From contig NZ_RZUF01000022.1 in NCBI RefSeq assembly GCF_004005375.1, positions 1-64,000 on the forward strand: DNA of 64,000 nt, read 5' to 3'. Both the position numbers and the translations under genes were made by a program. Of the stretch, positions 44,355-53,646 are shown in pieces. Position 1 is the stretch's first letter; every line of letters begins with the position of its first letter. Below the pieces are notes generated by a model. It saw only the letters and a program-made list of their open reading frames with translations, was not told where the DNA came from and made no database searches. Source of the stretch: Rheinheimera sediminis. GTDB lineage: Bacteria; Pseudomonadota; Gammaproteobacteria; Enterobacterales; Alteromonadaceae.

Positions 44355-44699
44355 ATGACTTCATCTAAACAGAACATAACTAGCATCAGTCTTGCAAGTA
44401 CAAGAACTTCGGCAGCAAGCACCAAAGTAGTAAATCAACTTCAAACCTCAACAGCAGCTAGTTCGCAAAAGAGTCTGGTTAACGGAGTAACAACGCCACA
44501 ACAAGACAAAGTAGCAGAAGATGCCTGGCAAAAACGCCTTGGAGCGGCCCAAAAAATGTGGACCAAGCTGTCTCAAAGTGAGTTAAAAAAATCAGCAGGC
44601 GCAGCTGATAAATTAGCTGAGCTGGTACAAAAACGTTATTCCATCAGTCGCCCTGACGCTGACAAACAAGTGAAAAAATTTATCGATAATCGCGGTTAA
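44355..44699 (+). CDS. CsbD/YjbJ-like stress protein
   Basis: 114 residues from the ATG at 44355 with AGGAG upstream; an ATG at 44310 lacks a ribosome site. The first half is Ser/Thr/Ala-rich and unstructured, while the second half (AAQKMWTKLSQSELKKSAG, then KLAELVQKRYSISRPDADKQ) has the Trp-x-x-Leu and Arg-Tyr pattern of CsbD-like proteins. Likely expressed under general stress with its BON neighbours. Confidence 0.65.
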   Translation: MTSSKQNITSISLASTRTSAASTKVVNQLQTSTAASSQKSLVNGVTTPQQDKVAEDAWQKRLGAAQKMWTKLSQSELKKSAGAADKLAELVQKRYSISRPDADKQVKKFIDNRG

Positions 44700-44718
44700 T
44701 CTTGCCAAGGAGAACACT

Positions 44719-45531
44719 ATGAAACGACTCAACAAACAACACTCAACAGCGCTGGTTTTGATGTTAGCCAGTGTGTCAGTCCCTGTGATAGCTCAAGACA
44801 GCAAAACGAGCCAGCAACTACTGGATGCGCGGCTGGAGAGCCAAATTCAAACCACATACCAGCTCAGCCCTTATTTACGCCACGATGATATCAGTGTCGC
44901 TGTCACAGAGGGCAAAGCCACTATCAGTGGTAGAGTAGAAAATGATGTAAATAAAGATTTAGCCACTGAAATTGCGCAAGGCGTCAAAGGTATAGACGAC
45001 GTTGATAATAAGATGATCACCGAAGATAACTACCAAACCCCCATCAGGAAAGACGGCACAAGTTATGCTGAACATATTGATGATGCCAGTGTAACAGCGG
45101 CGGTCAAATCAAAGTTAATGTGGAGTCGCTATATCGATAGCGGCGATACAAAAATCACCACCAAAAAAGGCATGGTCACCTTAACCGGCAGTGCGCAAAC
45201 GAAGGAAGCGGTTGAGTTAGCTGGCAACCTGGCGATAACCACCAGAGGTGTAGTCTCAGTGGACAACAAACTAACAGTAGTCGCGGATCCGGATAACGAA
45301 TCCAAACCTGGCACAGTGATCGCCGATAGCTGGATCACCACTAAAGTGAAATCCACTTTGATGTATTCGAGTAATGTCGACGGTTCCGACATAGCTGTCA
45401 ATACGAACAAAGGTGTGGTTACGCTTGATGGCTTGGTTGATAGTGGTTCTGAAAAAGCGCTGGCTGTGCAACTAGCAGAGAATATTAAAGGTGTGCAAAG
45501 CGTGGATGCCGCAAGCCTGACCTTTAAATAA
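44719..45531 (+). CDS. Periplasmic BON-domain protein (OsmY-like, three repeats)
   Basis: 270 residues. A signal peptide ends at VIAQ near residue 25. Three BON repeats follow (each with a short ITTKKGMVTLTGSA or VNTNKGVVTLDGLV unit and a GVQSV/GVVSV ending). OsmY-type proteins protect the envelope under osmotic stress and can chaperone outer-membrane proteins. AAGGAG precedes the ATG, 19 bp after the CsbD-like stop; terminator at 45601. Confidence 0.92.
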   Translation: MKRLNKQHSTALVLMLASVSVPVIAQDSKTSQQLLDARLESQIQTTYQLSPYLRHDDISVAVTEGKATISGRVENDVNKDLATEIAQGVKGIDDVDNKMITEDNYQTPIRKDGTSYAEHIDDASVTAAVKSKLMWSRYIDSGDTKITTKKGMVTLTGSAQTKEAVELAGNLAITTRGVVSVDNKLTVVADPDNESKPGTVIADSWITTKVKSTLMYSSNVDGSDIAVNTNKGVVTLDGLVDSGSEKALAVQLAENIKGVQSVDAASLTFK

Positions 45532-45600
45532 AAGCATGTTCCGATTTTGCTTGCACAGCTGCATCAATGGCCCAAACCAGCAGCTGTAACAGCAGTGAAT

Positions 45601-45638
45601 TAGCTACAGCTCCAATCCAAGCCGTAGCTATTTTTTTT
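45601..45638 (+). terminator. Terminator of the BON/CsbD operon
   Basis: Stem TAGCTAC/GTAGCTA with a 16-base loop, followed by eight T and another T-rich stretch; 70 bp after the stop of the three-BON gene. Confidence 0.8.
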
Positions 45639-45801
45639 GTTTTTCCTTGCTATTTGTCCTTGAAAACCTGACGTTTCCTCTATTCTTCATAAAAATCAGT
45701 CCACTCACCTGATAAAAAGCTTAAGCGAACTGGAAAGGCACTGCTAATTGCTGCAGTATAAAAGCTATTATTTGCTTAACTCTGTATCTAGGGAAGCTAG
45801 A

Positions 45802-47196
45802 GTGCCTGATAGTTTAAGTTTATTACCCGCTGTAGTGGCTATTGCCGTCGTTATTTGGCGTAAAGAAGTCATTTTGGCACTGATTTTAGCCGTCTCTTGT
45901 GCTGAAGTTTTACTTTATCTAAAACAACCTGACTTGAGCCTGTTTGGCGCCCTGTTACAGGGTCCAGTGCAAAGTCTGGAGCGAATCATTTCAGTCACCT
46001 CTTCCGCCGATAACAGCAGAATTTTGTTATTTTCATTGCTGATAGGCGCGCTAATGGCCTATATGCGCGATTCTGGTGGCGTCTCAGCTATGGTGAACTG
46101 GTTTATTCGCAAAGGCGTAGCCCGGACTAAACGCCAGGCTGGTTTTATCAGTTATGGCATAGGTATTTTGGTTTTTATTGAATCCAACCTGAGTGCTTTG
46201 ACGGCTGGCATAGTATCCCGCGGTTTATACGATAAGTTTAAAATGAGCCGCGCCCGTCTGGCTTATATTGTAGACAGCACCAGCGCTCCTATCTGTATTT
46301 TAATCTTACTGAATGGCTGGGGCGCTTATGTACTGGGACTGTTAAGCAGCTATAGCTTGCCAGAATCTGCAATATCCGTGTTAATTGGCAGTATCCCACT
46401 TAATTTTTATGCGTTATTCACCTTGATAACGGTGTTTTACACCATCTATACCGACAAAGTCTATGGCCCGATGAAACAGTCTGAAATCGAGTTAAATTCA
46501 GTATCGAATCAGAGTGATTTGGAGATAGCGCCAACCACATCTTCGCTGATGCTGGTGCCACTTCTGACACTGGTTTTAGGTATGGTGGCTTTTATGTTCT
46601 GGACTGGCAATGGCAATTTGGTGGATGGCTCAGGCGCCAAAGCGGCGTTGTACGCAACCACCCTGGCTTGTGTCGTCGCTTATGGTCTGATGATTTACAG
46701 CACAAAATTCAACCATCAACAGTTGGTGATTATGGGCTTTAAAGGCATGAGTGAGTTGTTACCTTTAGTTAGTATCGTCTTGCTGTCGCTGGCTCTGGGT
46801 AGTGCGATGAAAGATCTTGGCACTGGGCTTTATGTTGCATCTTTTGTCAAAGAATCCACGCCACTGGTACTTATTCCCGCCTTGCTTTTTATCGCTGGCG
46901 CTGTTATTTCCTTTACTACAGGCACTTCTTGGGGCACTTTTGCCATTTTAATCCCTATTGGTATGCCACTGGTGGAAATGCTGGGCTTACCTCCTTCTCT
47001 GCTGCTGGCGGCTATTTTAAGTGGTGGGATTTGGGGTGATCATTGCTCGCCTATTTCCGACACCACGGTAGTCAGCTCCGTCGCTGCCGGTTGTGACGTG
47101 TTAGAGCACGTAAAAACTCAACTGCCTTATGCTCTGTTTTGCGGTGCGCTGGCGCTGCTGGCTTTTTTAATCAGTGGCTGGTTGATGATAGGCTAA
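45802..47196 (+). CDS. NhaC-type Na+/H+ antiporter family protein
   Basis: 464 residues from GTG 45802, which has AGGGAAG upstream; an in-frame TTG at 45748 gives a less convincing leader. About eleven membrane segments are seen. LIFIESNLSALTAG-like (VFIESNLSALTAG), FTTGTSWGTFAI and GGIWGDHCSPISDTTVVSS are signatures of the NhaC/arginine-ornithine exchanger superfamily. The last motif holds the Asp and Ser residues that commonly bind cation. Substrate could be Na+/H+ or a carboxylate. No operon partner; a lipoprotein gene follows at 38 bp. Confidence 0.88.
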   Translation: MPDSLSLLPAVVAIAVVIWRKEVILALILAVSCAEVLLYLKQPDLSLFGALLQGPVQSLERIISVTSSADNSRILLFSLLIGALMAYMRDSGGVSAMVNWFIRKGVARTKRQAGFISYGIGILVFIESNLSALTAGIVSRGLYDKFKMSRARLAYIVDSTSAPICILILLNGWGAYVLGLLSSYSLPESAISVLIGSIPLNFYALFTLITVFYTIYTDKVYGPMKQSEIELNSVSNQSDLEIAPTTSSLMLVPLLTLVLGMVAFMFWTGNGNLVDGSGAKAALYATTLACVVAYGLMIYSTKFNHQQLVIMGFKGMSELLPLVSIVLLSLALGSAMKDLGTGLYVASFVKESTPLVLIPALLFIAGAVISFTTGTSWGTFAILIPIGMPLVEMLGLPPSLLLAAILSGGIWGDHCSPISDTTVVSSVAAGCDVLEHVKTQLPYALFCGALALLAFLISGWLMIG

Positions 47197-47233
47197 CGAT
47201 AGACAAACACAGCAAAAACGGGATGATCATCAG

Positions 47234-47986
47234 ATGAAAATACCAGCCTTAGTCACTTTTAGTTGCTTTTTACTGGTGTCCTGCGTCACTACAGTACAGC
47301 AAAAAAAAACAGCGCCGCAGGCCGCAACTGACACTGCAAAAACACTGGATAAGATTAGGGTTGAGCCCCGCCAACCTGCAGATATTATCAATCTTCTGGA
47401 GGTGACAAACCAGCTTCAAATCGCTATGGCTTTTGCAGGCAACAATAACTTTACTGGCAAAACAGTGCCAGGTTATCAGGCAAATAGCTGCTTTCTAACC
47501 AAAAATACTGCCGAAGCTTTGGCTCTCGTGGCGCAAAAAGCACAACGTCTGGGTTATCAGCTGCAATTACTGGATTGTTACCGTCCCCAGCGCGCATCCA
47601 ATCACTTGATGTTATGGAGTGCTGACACTACAGATCAAAGCACCAAAGCATCTTTTTACCCCAAACTGCAGAAAAATCAGTTGAGTCCCACTTTTATAAC
47701 GGCCTATTCAGACCATAGCCGAGCTTCTGCCGTGGACCTTACCTTGTTGCAAAAAAATGCTGCAGGCCAATGGCAACAGCTTGATATGGGAGGCTCTTAC
47801 CTATTATTCGACAGCATCTCATATTCAGACAGTACAGCAGTGAACGCACAACAAAAAGCCAATCGTTTGTTACTCAAAGATCTGATGCAACAACAAGGCT
47901 TTATCTCGTATGCAAGAGAGTGGTGGCATTTTAGCTTGACTGCTGAAAACTACCCTACGACCTACTTTGATTTTCCGGTGCAATAA
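47234..47986 (+). CDS. VanX/DdpX-type D-Ala-D-Ala dipeptidase lipoprotein
   Basis: 250 residues. A signal ends in a lipobox-like LVSC, so the protein is likely a lipoprotein. The M15D zinc-peptidase motifs are YRPQRAS, SDHSRASAVDLTL (zinc His and Asp at about 160-168) and EWWHF (catalytic Glu and zinc His at about 228-232). It should hydrolyse D-Ala-D-Ala. The gene is 14 bp from the PBP4-like gene, so both may help recycle peptidoglycan. Confidence 0.88.
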   Translation: MKIPALVTFSCFLLVSCVTTVQQKKTAPQAATDTAKTLDKIRVEPRQPADIINLLEVTNQLQIAMAFAGNNNFTGKTVPGYQANSCFLTKNTAEALALVAQKAQRLGYQLQLLDCYRPQRASNHLMLWSADTTDQSTKASFYPKLQKNQLSPTFITAYSDHSRASAVDLTLLQKNAAGQWQQLDMGGSYLLFDSISYSDSTAVNAQQKANRLLLKDLMQQQGFISYAREWWHFSLTAENYPTTYFDFPVQ

Positions 47987-47999
47987 CCAAGGATGTCGA

Positions 48000-49490
48000 A
48001 TGCCAGCTCAGCGAGTTATAGTCCTTTGTGTTTTTGCCTTATCTATCCTGGCCTGTACCAGCAGTCCTGCAGATAAAGCACAGCATCTGACACAAGAAGA
48101 ATTGCAATCACAGTTAGTAGCGCAGTTACAACAAGCACGGCTACCTGCTGAGGCTCTCGCTTATGTAGCCTATCCTTTAACCAATCCGACAGAAAAAGTT
48201 AGTTATCAAGCGGAAAAATCTATGCAACCCGCATCGACCATGAAGCTGCTGACCAGTATCACTGGGCTGGAGCTATTGGGTGCTGCCTATCGCGGTAAAA
48301 CTCAGTTACTAGCTTATGAGCAGGCACAAAAGCAAATGCGGCACCCCTTAGTACTTCAAGGGGTCGCAGATATGGATTTGACGCTGCAGCAGCTTTGGTT
48401 CTTGCTACAGCAGGCCTATGACTTGGGCATAAGGCAGATACCGGCAATTCATATCGACCGCAGCTGGTTTAATCCAGCCCGTCAAGAGCTCAGCGCTTTA
48501 CCTTTTGATGAAACTCCACGTGAATATTACAACCTATTGCCAGACGCTTTGTTTTTACAGCGGAATATGTTGGGGATCAGCCTGAAGTCCACTGCAGAAC
48601 AGCTTTCTGGGCAATTTTATCCGTCGCTGCAAGGTCTTGAACTGATCACGGACCAGGTTCAGCTGACAGACACAGCCTGTTCAGACTGGTATCCAGATCT
48701 GCACCAACTGGCCTTTAAACGTCAGCCTCATGCAGTGCAATTGGTGGTACAGGGTAAGTTTCCAAAAAACTGCCACAACTATGATTATTTACAACTGATC
48801 AACAGAGTCGATTTCACCCGTTTAGCGATTCAGCAGCTATGGCAGCAAATCTCCGGACAAATAGCAGTCCCTGTGCTGGAGCAAAAGGCCGCTGCGGCCA
48901 CAGTGCTGCTTGCTGAGCACCAAAGTCGTACCTTGGCTGAAGTACTGAGGGATATCAATAAGAACTCTGACAATGCCCTGACGCGCCAACTGTATCTGGC
49001 AATAGGAGCACACCAAGGCGCAACAGAAACTGAATTGACCGCCATCACTTCTGAGAAACACATTCGTAGTTTTATCCGTAAATTAGCTTTGGACGATAGC
49101 AGCCTAAGCTTAGAAAATGGTTCTGGTTTATCAAGAACTGAGCGCATCAGCCCACACTTGTTGGCGGCCCTGTTACAGCATGCATTTCGGGCACAGTATC
49201 AGCCGGAGTTACTGGCAAGTCTGCCCCTGGCAGGAGTCGACGGCAGCTTAAAACGACGTTTAACCCAAGCCCAGACCCTAGGTAAAGCTCGATTAAAAAC
49301 CGGCTCTTTGAGAAATGTAGTGGCGCTGGCTGGTTTTGTTACAGACCAAAGCGGCCGGGTTTGGGTAGTGGCCAGCTTTATCAATGATCCCAAAGCGGCC
49401 AGAGCGAGGCATGTGCTGGATAGCTTGATCGAGTGGATCACCAAACAAAGCGATAAAATAATCTACGATAACACAACCGATCTGGTGTAG
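48000..49490 (+). CDS. dacB: PBP4-type D-Ala-D-Ala carboxypeptidase/endopeptidase lipoprotein
   Basis: 496 residues from the ATG at 48000 with AAGGA upstream; an earlier ATG lies inside the preceding gene. A lipobox (SILAC) is seen near residue 18. The catalytic motifs of class C PBPs are in order: SxxK in PASTMKLLT (near 79), SxN as SDN near 323 and KTG near 433. It removes the terminal D-Ala or cleaves cross-links. The lipid anchor is unusual, since E. coli DacB is soluble in the periplasm. Confidence 0.9.
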   Translation: MPAQRVIVLCVFALSILACTSSPADKAQHLTQEELQSQLVAQLQQARLPAEALAYVAYPLTNPTEKVSYQAEKSMQPASTMKLLTSITGLELLGAAYRGKTQLLAYEQAQKQMRHPLVLQGVADMDLTLQQLWFLLQQAYDLGIRQIPAIHIDRSWFNPARQELSALPFDETPREYYNLLPDALFLQRNMLGISLKSTAEQLSGQFYPSLQGLELITDQVQLTDTACSDWYPDLHQLAFKRQPHAVQLVVQGKFPKNCHNYDYLQLINRVDFTRLAIQQLWQQISGQIAVPVLEQKAAAATVLLAEHQSRTLAEVLRDINKNSDNALTRQLYLAIGAHQGATETELTAITSEKHIRSFIRKLALDDSSLSLENGSGLSRTERISPHLLAALLQHAFRAQYQPELLASLPLAGVDGSLKRRLTQAQTLGKARLKTGSLRNVVALAGFVTDQSGRVWVVASFINDPKAARARHVLDSLIEWITKQSDKIIYDNTTDLV

Positions 49491-49555
49491 CCCCTGACTT
49501 CATGATAACCTTGTTGATAACTATTCTCATCTAAATGTAATTAATGGAGTCTGCG

Positions 49556-49927
49556 ATGAAAAGTTCAGTATTAGTTTTAGGTTGTGTTGCCTTGATAGCC
49601 AGCTCTTTTGCCATATCCGCTCTGGAACGGCCAGATCATTTCAAAGGCAAAGAAGCCAAAACTCTGGCGGAAGCTGTGGTTAACTTTAAAGAAGCAAATC
49701 AACGTTTTGCTCAGCTGCAATCTGCCAAGCTTACCCCTGAGGCTATGGCTGAAATTCATCAGCTGACCTACAGCATGGAAGTAGCGTTGGAAAAAATTCA
49801 TCAGGAAACAGCCCAACTCAAAGTGGTGTTGGAAGAAGTGCATATTGCTTCTGAAAAAATGGATGTCAGCACGGTACAGCAACAAGGTGCTTTATATCTG
49901 AAAAATGCCACTACATTGGTAAAGTAA
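49556..49927 (+). CDS. Small secreted helical protein (DUF6746-like)
   Basis: 123 residues from the ATG at 49556 (GGAG seven bases upstream). A signal peptide covers about 1-22. The mature part is alpha-helical with heptad-like spacing (VNFKEANQRFAQLQSA, MEVALEKIHQETAQLKVVLE). The layout looks like DUF6746, a family of unknown function. The terminator-like hairpin follows, facing a convergent chemoreceptor gene. Confidence 0.6.
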   Translation: MKSSVLVLGCVALIASSFAISALERPDHFKGKEAKTLAEAVVNFKEANQRFAQLQSAKLTPEAMAEIHQLTYSMEVALEKIHQETAQLKVVLEEVHIASEKMDVSTVQQQGALYLKNATTLVK

Positions 49928-49945
49928 AGCTGAATTAAAGAAACA

Positions 49946-49970
49946 GGGCATCAGACTGCTGCTGATGCCC
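49946..49970. terminator. Hairpin between convergent genes
   Basis: GGGCATCAG/CTGATGCCC, nine perfect pairs with a 7-base loop, 19 bp after the plus-strand gene and 14 bp after the minus-strand gene stop. T-rich only on the minus strand side (TGTTTCTTT), so it probably serves both transcripts weakly. Confidence 0.6.
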
Positions 49971-49983
49971 CTGCAAAAGCTAT

Positions 49984-51906
49984 TCAGACTTTAAACTTAG
50001 ATAAGACGGCGCTAAAATTTTCCGCTATTTGCTTAAGGCCCTGACTTGAGTCTTTCGTCGTGGCGCTATGCATTGCATTTTGCTGTGCCGCTGAGTGAAT
50101 ATGACTGGTTTTTTGATTTACAGCATCAGCCACATCACGCTGCTCGGCTGCGGCCGAGCTGATTTGTGCGTTCAGTTGGTTGATTTCTTCAATAGCTTTT
50201 AGTACCAAGACCATTGCATTATTGGCCTGGCTTGCTTTGATTTCATTATCTTTTACTGTGTCCTGTGCATTAGTGTTTAACAGCTGAACTTCGGTCACCC
50301 CTTGCTGCAATTGCTCTATCATGCGTTTAATTTCACCAGTAGAGGACTGAGTGCGGCCAGCTAGCAAGCGTACCTCGTCAGCAACCACACTAAAACCGCG
50401 GCCTTGCTCCCCAGCCCTGGCTGCTTCGATGGCAGCATTTAAAGCCAGCAGATTGGTTTGCTCCGCTATGGTATTGATGACTTCCAGTACTTTACCAATT
50501 TCAGCGCTTGAAGCCGATAAAGTTGCAATTGAACGTTGCGAATGCTGAGAGTCCTGAAGCTGTTGTGCAGCATTTTTCACCGCTGCGTCCAAGGTTTTCA
50601 TTGCGCCTTGAGTCAACTTTGACGCTTCAACGCTGGCATGTTCTGCCTGCTCCGCATTTTGCGCCACGACAGAAGATGTTGTAGCTAACTCATGAATGGA
50701 TGACGCTGTTACTTCAATATCACTGGTCTGTTTTGCAACTTCAGCACTGGACTCTTCGGCAACCTTGGTTAGTTCGACAGAAGCTTGCACCAAACCATGG
50801 GTCATGGATCTCAGTTCAACTATAGTCAGGCGCAGTTGCTCGAGCAATTGATCAAAACAGCGGGCCATTTCACCAAACTCGTCACTGCTGTAATTGGAAA
50901 AACGCCGGGTTAAATCACCCTCGCCTTCAGTAATAGCTTTAATAGCACGTATGGTGTCATTGACTCGGGTCACTACTATGCTATGGGTCAGCCAGTACAC
51001 TACAAGCAGAAGAATAATGGCACCTACAGCTATAGCGACTGACCGTTTAATTACATTGTCGCGCACTGCGGCATTTAACTCAGCATGGGAATATGCCGAG
51101 ACAATTTGGTAACCCCAAGGGGCGAATTGTGCGGTTTGGATAGACCAATCCGGATTTTTTGTTTTCAGGATTTGTTCCAGTTCTGATGCCTGAATATGAC
51201 TGGATTGAGCGCGAATAGCACCGTTCCTGTCGAGCAAGGCAACAAAACCTGAATCAAGTAGACGGCTGGACGCCAATAACTGTTGCAGAGACTCTAAATC
51301 GGCTTTGTAGCCAACATATCCTATACCGACCACTGCACCTTGTGCGTTGAGTAATGGTTCATAACCAGTCACAAAAGGGTTACCCAAAATATCCACAGAA
51401 CCGTAAAATGCTTTACCTTGCCTTATCGCAGCTATAGCGGCACCGGTCGGCGCCAGCAGAGTACCAGTAGCTCTGCCCTTGTCTGTCACGACATTAGTGG
51501 AGATACGAACAAAATCTTCTCCTGACCGGCTAAAAATAGTAGCTGTCCCACCCATAATGCTTGTAAGGTCATCGACCAGCTGGTAATTGTTCCCCTGAGC
51601 TGCAGTGCCTAAAAGTAAATCAGGAACCTGTTGTGGACCAAAAGTTAAATCATCGCCCTGCGATACAGCTCCCATTTCAGCAATACGACGGAGGAACAGT
51701 TTCATGCTGCTTTGAACCTGTTGGCTCAGCAAGCTGTCAGTGATGGTCAGGATATTGGTGATTTCCCGATTCAAACGGTCTTGGTCTTGGTTGACGGAGC
51801 TTTCTATTTCTTGATATTTAGTGAATGAAATCAGAATGATAGAGGCTAACATTGCCAGTAAAACCAGGCCTGTGAGTGTTAACATAAACTTGCGCTGTAC
51901 TGACAT
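49984..51906 (-). CDS. Methyl-accepting chemotaxis protein with Cache sensor
   Basis: 640 residues. Membrane segments at about 9-30 and 278-300 enclose a Cache-type periplasmic sensor ([30 protein letters not shown], and [10 protein letters not shown]), which commonly binds amino or organic acids. HAMP spans about 300-355, and the signalling tip [20 protein letters not shown] is near 475. Different sensor type from the receptor at 31.6 kb, so ligand ranges differ. Confidence 0.92.
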   Translation of the reverse strand: MSVQRKFMLTLTGLVLLAMLASIILISFTKYQEIESSVNQDQDRLNREITNILTITDSLLSQQVQSSMKLFLRRIAEMGAVSQGDDLTFGPQQVPDLLLGTAAQGNNYQLVDDLTSIMGGTATIFSRSGEDFVRISTNVVTDKGRATGTLLAPTGAAIAAIRQGKAFYGSVDILGNPFVTGYEPLLNAQGAVVGIGYVGYKADLESLQQLLASSRLLDSGFVALLDRNGAIRAQSSHIQASELEQILKTKNPDWSIQTAQFAPWGYQIVSAYSHAELNAAVRDNVIKRSVAIAVGAIILLLVVYWLTHSIVVTRVNDTIRAIKAITEGEGDLTRRFSNYSSDEFGEMARCFDQLLEQLRLTIVELRSMTHGLVQASVELTKVAEESSAEVAKQTSDIEVTASSIHELATTSSVVAQNAEQAEHASVEASKLTQGAMKTLDAAVKNAAQQLQDSQHSQRSIATLSASSAEIGKVLEVINTIAEQTNLLALNAAIEAARAGEQGRGFSVVADEVRLLAGRTQSSTGEIKRMIEQLQQGVTEVQLLNTNAQDTVKDNEIKASQANNAMVLVLKAIEEINQLNAQISSAAAEQRDVADAVNQKTSHIHSAAQQNAMHSATTKDSSQGLKQIAENFSAVLSKFKV

Positions 51907-52054
51907 AGGGCCCCCTCGGTGTATGTAAATTGCTTCGACTAAAAGTGATTTAAATCAAAGCTGCATGAATAGCCTAGTCGGTAATGAGTACAATGCCATT
52001 CTTACCGACTATTATGTATAGCTTGTATCTATAGCTTGTGTTGAGGGGCAAGGC

Positions 52055-52268
52055 TATAAAAAAGGCCAGTCAATAAGACTGGCCTTGCAAAACCATGCAA
52101 AGCAGGGTTCTGCTGTTTCAGGACATTCTTTTTAAAGAATGTTAACCCAAGTTTCGTAATTAAAGTCCGTTTTATTACGAAAGCTTTAGTCCGGTCGCAC
52201 CCGGACTAAAACGTGACTGAGCCTGAGGCCTTGCCTGACTTATTCAAATAAGAAACACTGTTTATTGT
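52055..52268 (-). ncRNA. Candidate structured small RNA
   Basis: On the minus strand a sequence of about 210 nt has several perfect hairpins: TTTAGTCCGG/CCGGACTAAA (52185-52194 with 52201-52210), TTTCGTAAT/ATTACGAAA (52152-52160 with 52174-52182) and ACATTCTTT/AAAGAATGT (52123-52131 with 52134-52142), then smaller stems (GCAG/CTGC and TGCA/TGCA) and finally a terminator. A promoter-like pair (TTGATT, 17 bp, TATGTT) precedes it. No protein-coding frame explains these features. The family is not recognised; function is inferred from structure alone. Confidence 0.5.
52062..52086 (-). terminator. Terminator of the candidate small RNA
   Basis: Ten-pair stem AAGGCCAGTC/GACTGGCCTT with a 5-base loop and a run of seven T on the minus strand. 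No protein gene upstream in this orientation accounts for it. Confidence 0.85.
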
Positions 52269-52274
52269 TATTTA

Positions 52275-52303
52275 AACATATTTCACTTTTATCAAATAAT
52301 CAA
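52275..52303 (-). promoter_or_regulatory. Possible sigma-70 promoter for the candidate small RNA
   Basis: On the minus strand TTGATT (52303-52298) and TATGTT (52280-52275) are separated by 17 bp, in a strongly A+T-rich setting; the predicted start is about 52268. This is a prediction from consensus similarity only. Confidence 0.4.
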
Positions 52304-52439
52304 TCAAAAAACCAAAAACTCTTTCATAAATTTCATTTTTATCAATGTAACCGTTCTCAATATTAAAAGAGTATGCCAGAACCAGAACAGAAACAGAACG
52401 CCCCTTTTAAAAAAAGGTCACAGAAAAATAGATTTGATT

Positions 52440-52615
52440 AACCTGAACTCGGGATAAAGAGTGTCGATTTTTTTTGATGTAATGAATTAAATCAACGAAG
52501 TAAAACTATTAGGTCAAGCAAGCAAAGTCTTTGCTGACTGAATGCACAGATTTTGTGGATCTCAAGGCGCGAAAAGATGTCTATTCAGTGGCAAGGCTTA
52601 TGTCGAGTTAAGGTT
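52440..52615. mobile_element. MITE-like element, copy 3
   Basis: About 176 bp. Left end AACCTGAACTCGGGATAA; right end TTATGTCGAGTTAAGGTT. Internal blocks GAATTAAATCAACGAAGTAA, TTTGCTGACTGAATGC and CTATTCAGTGGC match copies 1 and 2. It is shorter in the centre than the others. Direction as copy 1. Confidence 0.75.
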
Positions 52616-53025
52616 GATTATCCAACAAGTTTGCATTAAATCCCGACTTGCCTCGCTTGGTTTAAATAAGCTTTGATACAAAGGCATCATTAAACTAGCC
52701 AAAGCAGCCACAAGAGCAGCTATGCTCTCTCGTATCTCGCCTTGCCAATGAAATGGGTTTTGTCCTGACTGGTTTTTTATTACCTGAGCAGCACTGAGGA
52801 TGGTTAATGCAGGCAAAAGACCCTTTTTATGCAACACAACAGCTGCAGTCTTTTATCTCAACTGGCTTTACCAGCAATCGGAAATTTTAAAACCCAGGCC
52901 AGAGATTGAACAAGAATGGAACAAAGCATGCGTTCTTCAGAGCTGGCTGTGTGATGCACCAAGCCTAGGTCAGAGACGCCAGCCCTATCTGCTTTATACT
53001 CACTTCGATAGTACAAAGCCTGAGA
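52616..53025. other. Stretch without a certain gene
   Basis: About 410 bp with two weak open frames, one each strand (52598-52837 minus and 52800-53066 plus). Neither has a strong ribosome site, and the minus frame includes the end of the MITE copy. They may be relics; I do not accept them as genes. Confidence 0.35.
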
Positions 53026-53541
53026 CTAAGGGGCAGGGAAAAGCTCTGCCATCTGGGTCAAGGTAGCGCCAGTCACCCTGTTGATGCGCCAGTCCTGTAA
53101 CATCACAGCGCCTAAAGACTGATAAAAGTCGATAGCAGGCTGATTCCAGTCCAGTACAGACCATTCCAGCCGACCACAATCACGCTCTACCGCCAGCTTC
53201 GCCAGATAAGTGATCAACGCTTTGCCGACGCCCACACCACGGCAGGCTGGTTCGACAAACAAGTCTTCCAGATAAATTCCTGGCTTGGCCAAAAAGGTCG
53301 AGTAATTATGAAAAAACAATGCAAAACCTACATCTTTACCCTGATAGTTAGCCAGCACCACTTCGGCATAAGCTTTGTCAGCAAACAAGGTGTCGCGCAA
53401 TTTTTGCTCAGTGGCTACCACCTGATCCAGCAACTTTTCATACTCAGCTAATTGCTGAATAAAACTTAAAATAACAGGAACATCGGCTTCTGTTGCTAAA
53501 CGCAGTTCAAGGCCATCAATGCGGGTTGAAATAATGCTCAT
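53026..53541 (-). CDS. GNAT acetyltransferase (diamine acetyltransferase-like)
   Basis: 171 residues. The GNAT motif A is YLEDLFVEPACRGVGVGKAL, and the C-terminal WNQPAIDFYQSLGA is typical of the group containing spermidine/spermine N1-acetyltransferases (SSAT). The enzyme probably acetylates a small amine or thialysine-like compound. It lies 20 bp from a long hairpin repeat and reads in the same direction as efp. Confidence 0.88.
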   Translation of the reverse strand: MSIISTRIDGLELRLATEADVPVILSFIQQLAEYEKLLDQVVATEQKLRDTLFADKAYAEVVLANYQGKDVGFALFFHNYSTFLAKPGIYLEDLFVEPACRGVGVGKALITYLAKLAVERDCGRLEWSVLDWNQPAIDFYQSLGAVMLQDWRINRVTGATLTQMAELFPAP

Positions 53542-53579
53542 CAGAATTCCTTAAAAAAGTACTGGGTCAGAAAAACAAA

Positions 53580-53626
53580 GGGGCCAGAGTAAAATTAAAT
53601 TCAGGATTTAACTTTACTCTGGCCCC
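53580..53626. repeat. Long hairpin repeat (GGGGCCAGAGTAAA type)
   Basis: GGGGCCAGAGTAAAATTAAA pairs with its complement at 53606-53626 over 21 positions with a single mismatch and a 5-base loop. A shorter partial copy (TGGGTCAGAA) precedes it. The same core occurs at 60535-60590. The motif resembles REP-like sequences often found with IS200-like (RAYT) transposases. Confidence 0.75.
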
Positions 53627-53646
53627 TGGTATCACAGGAGGGCTAA

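Noticed and set aside
52598-53066. Two overlapping frames on opposite strands
   Set aside because: Weak starts; one contains the MITE end and the other runs into the GNAT gene.
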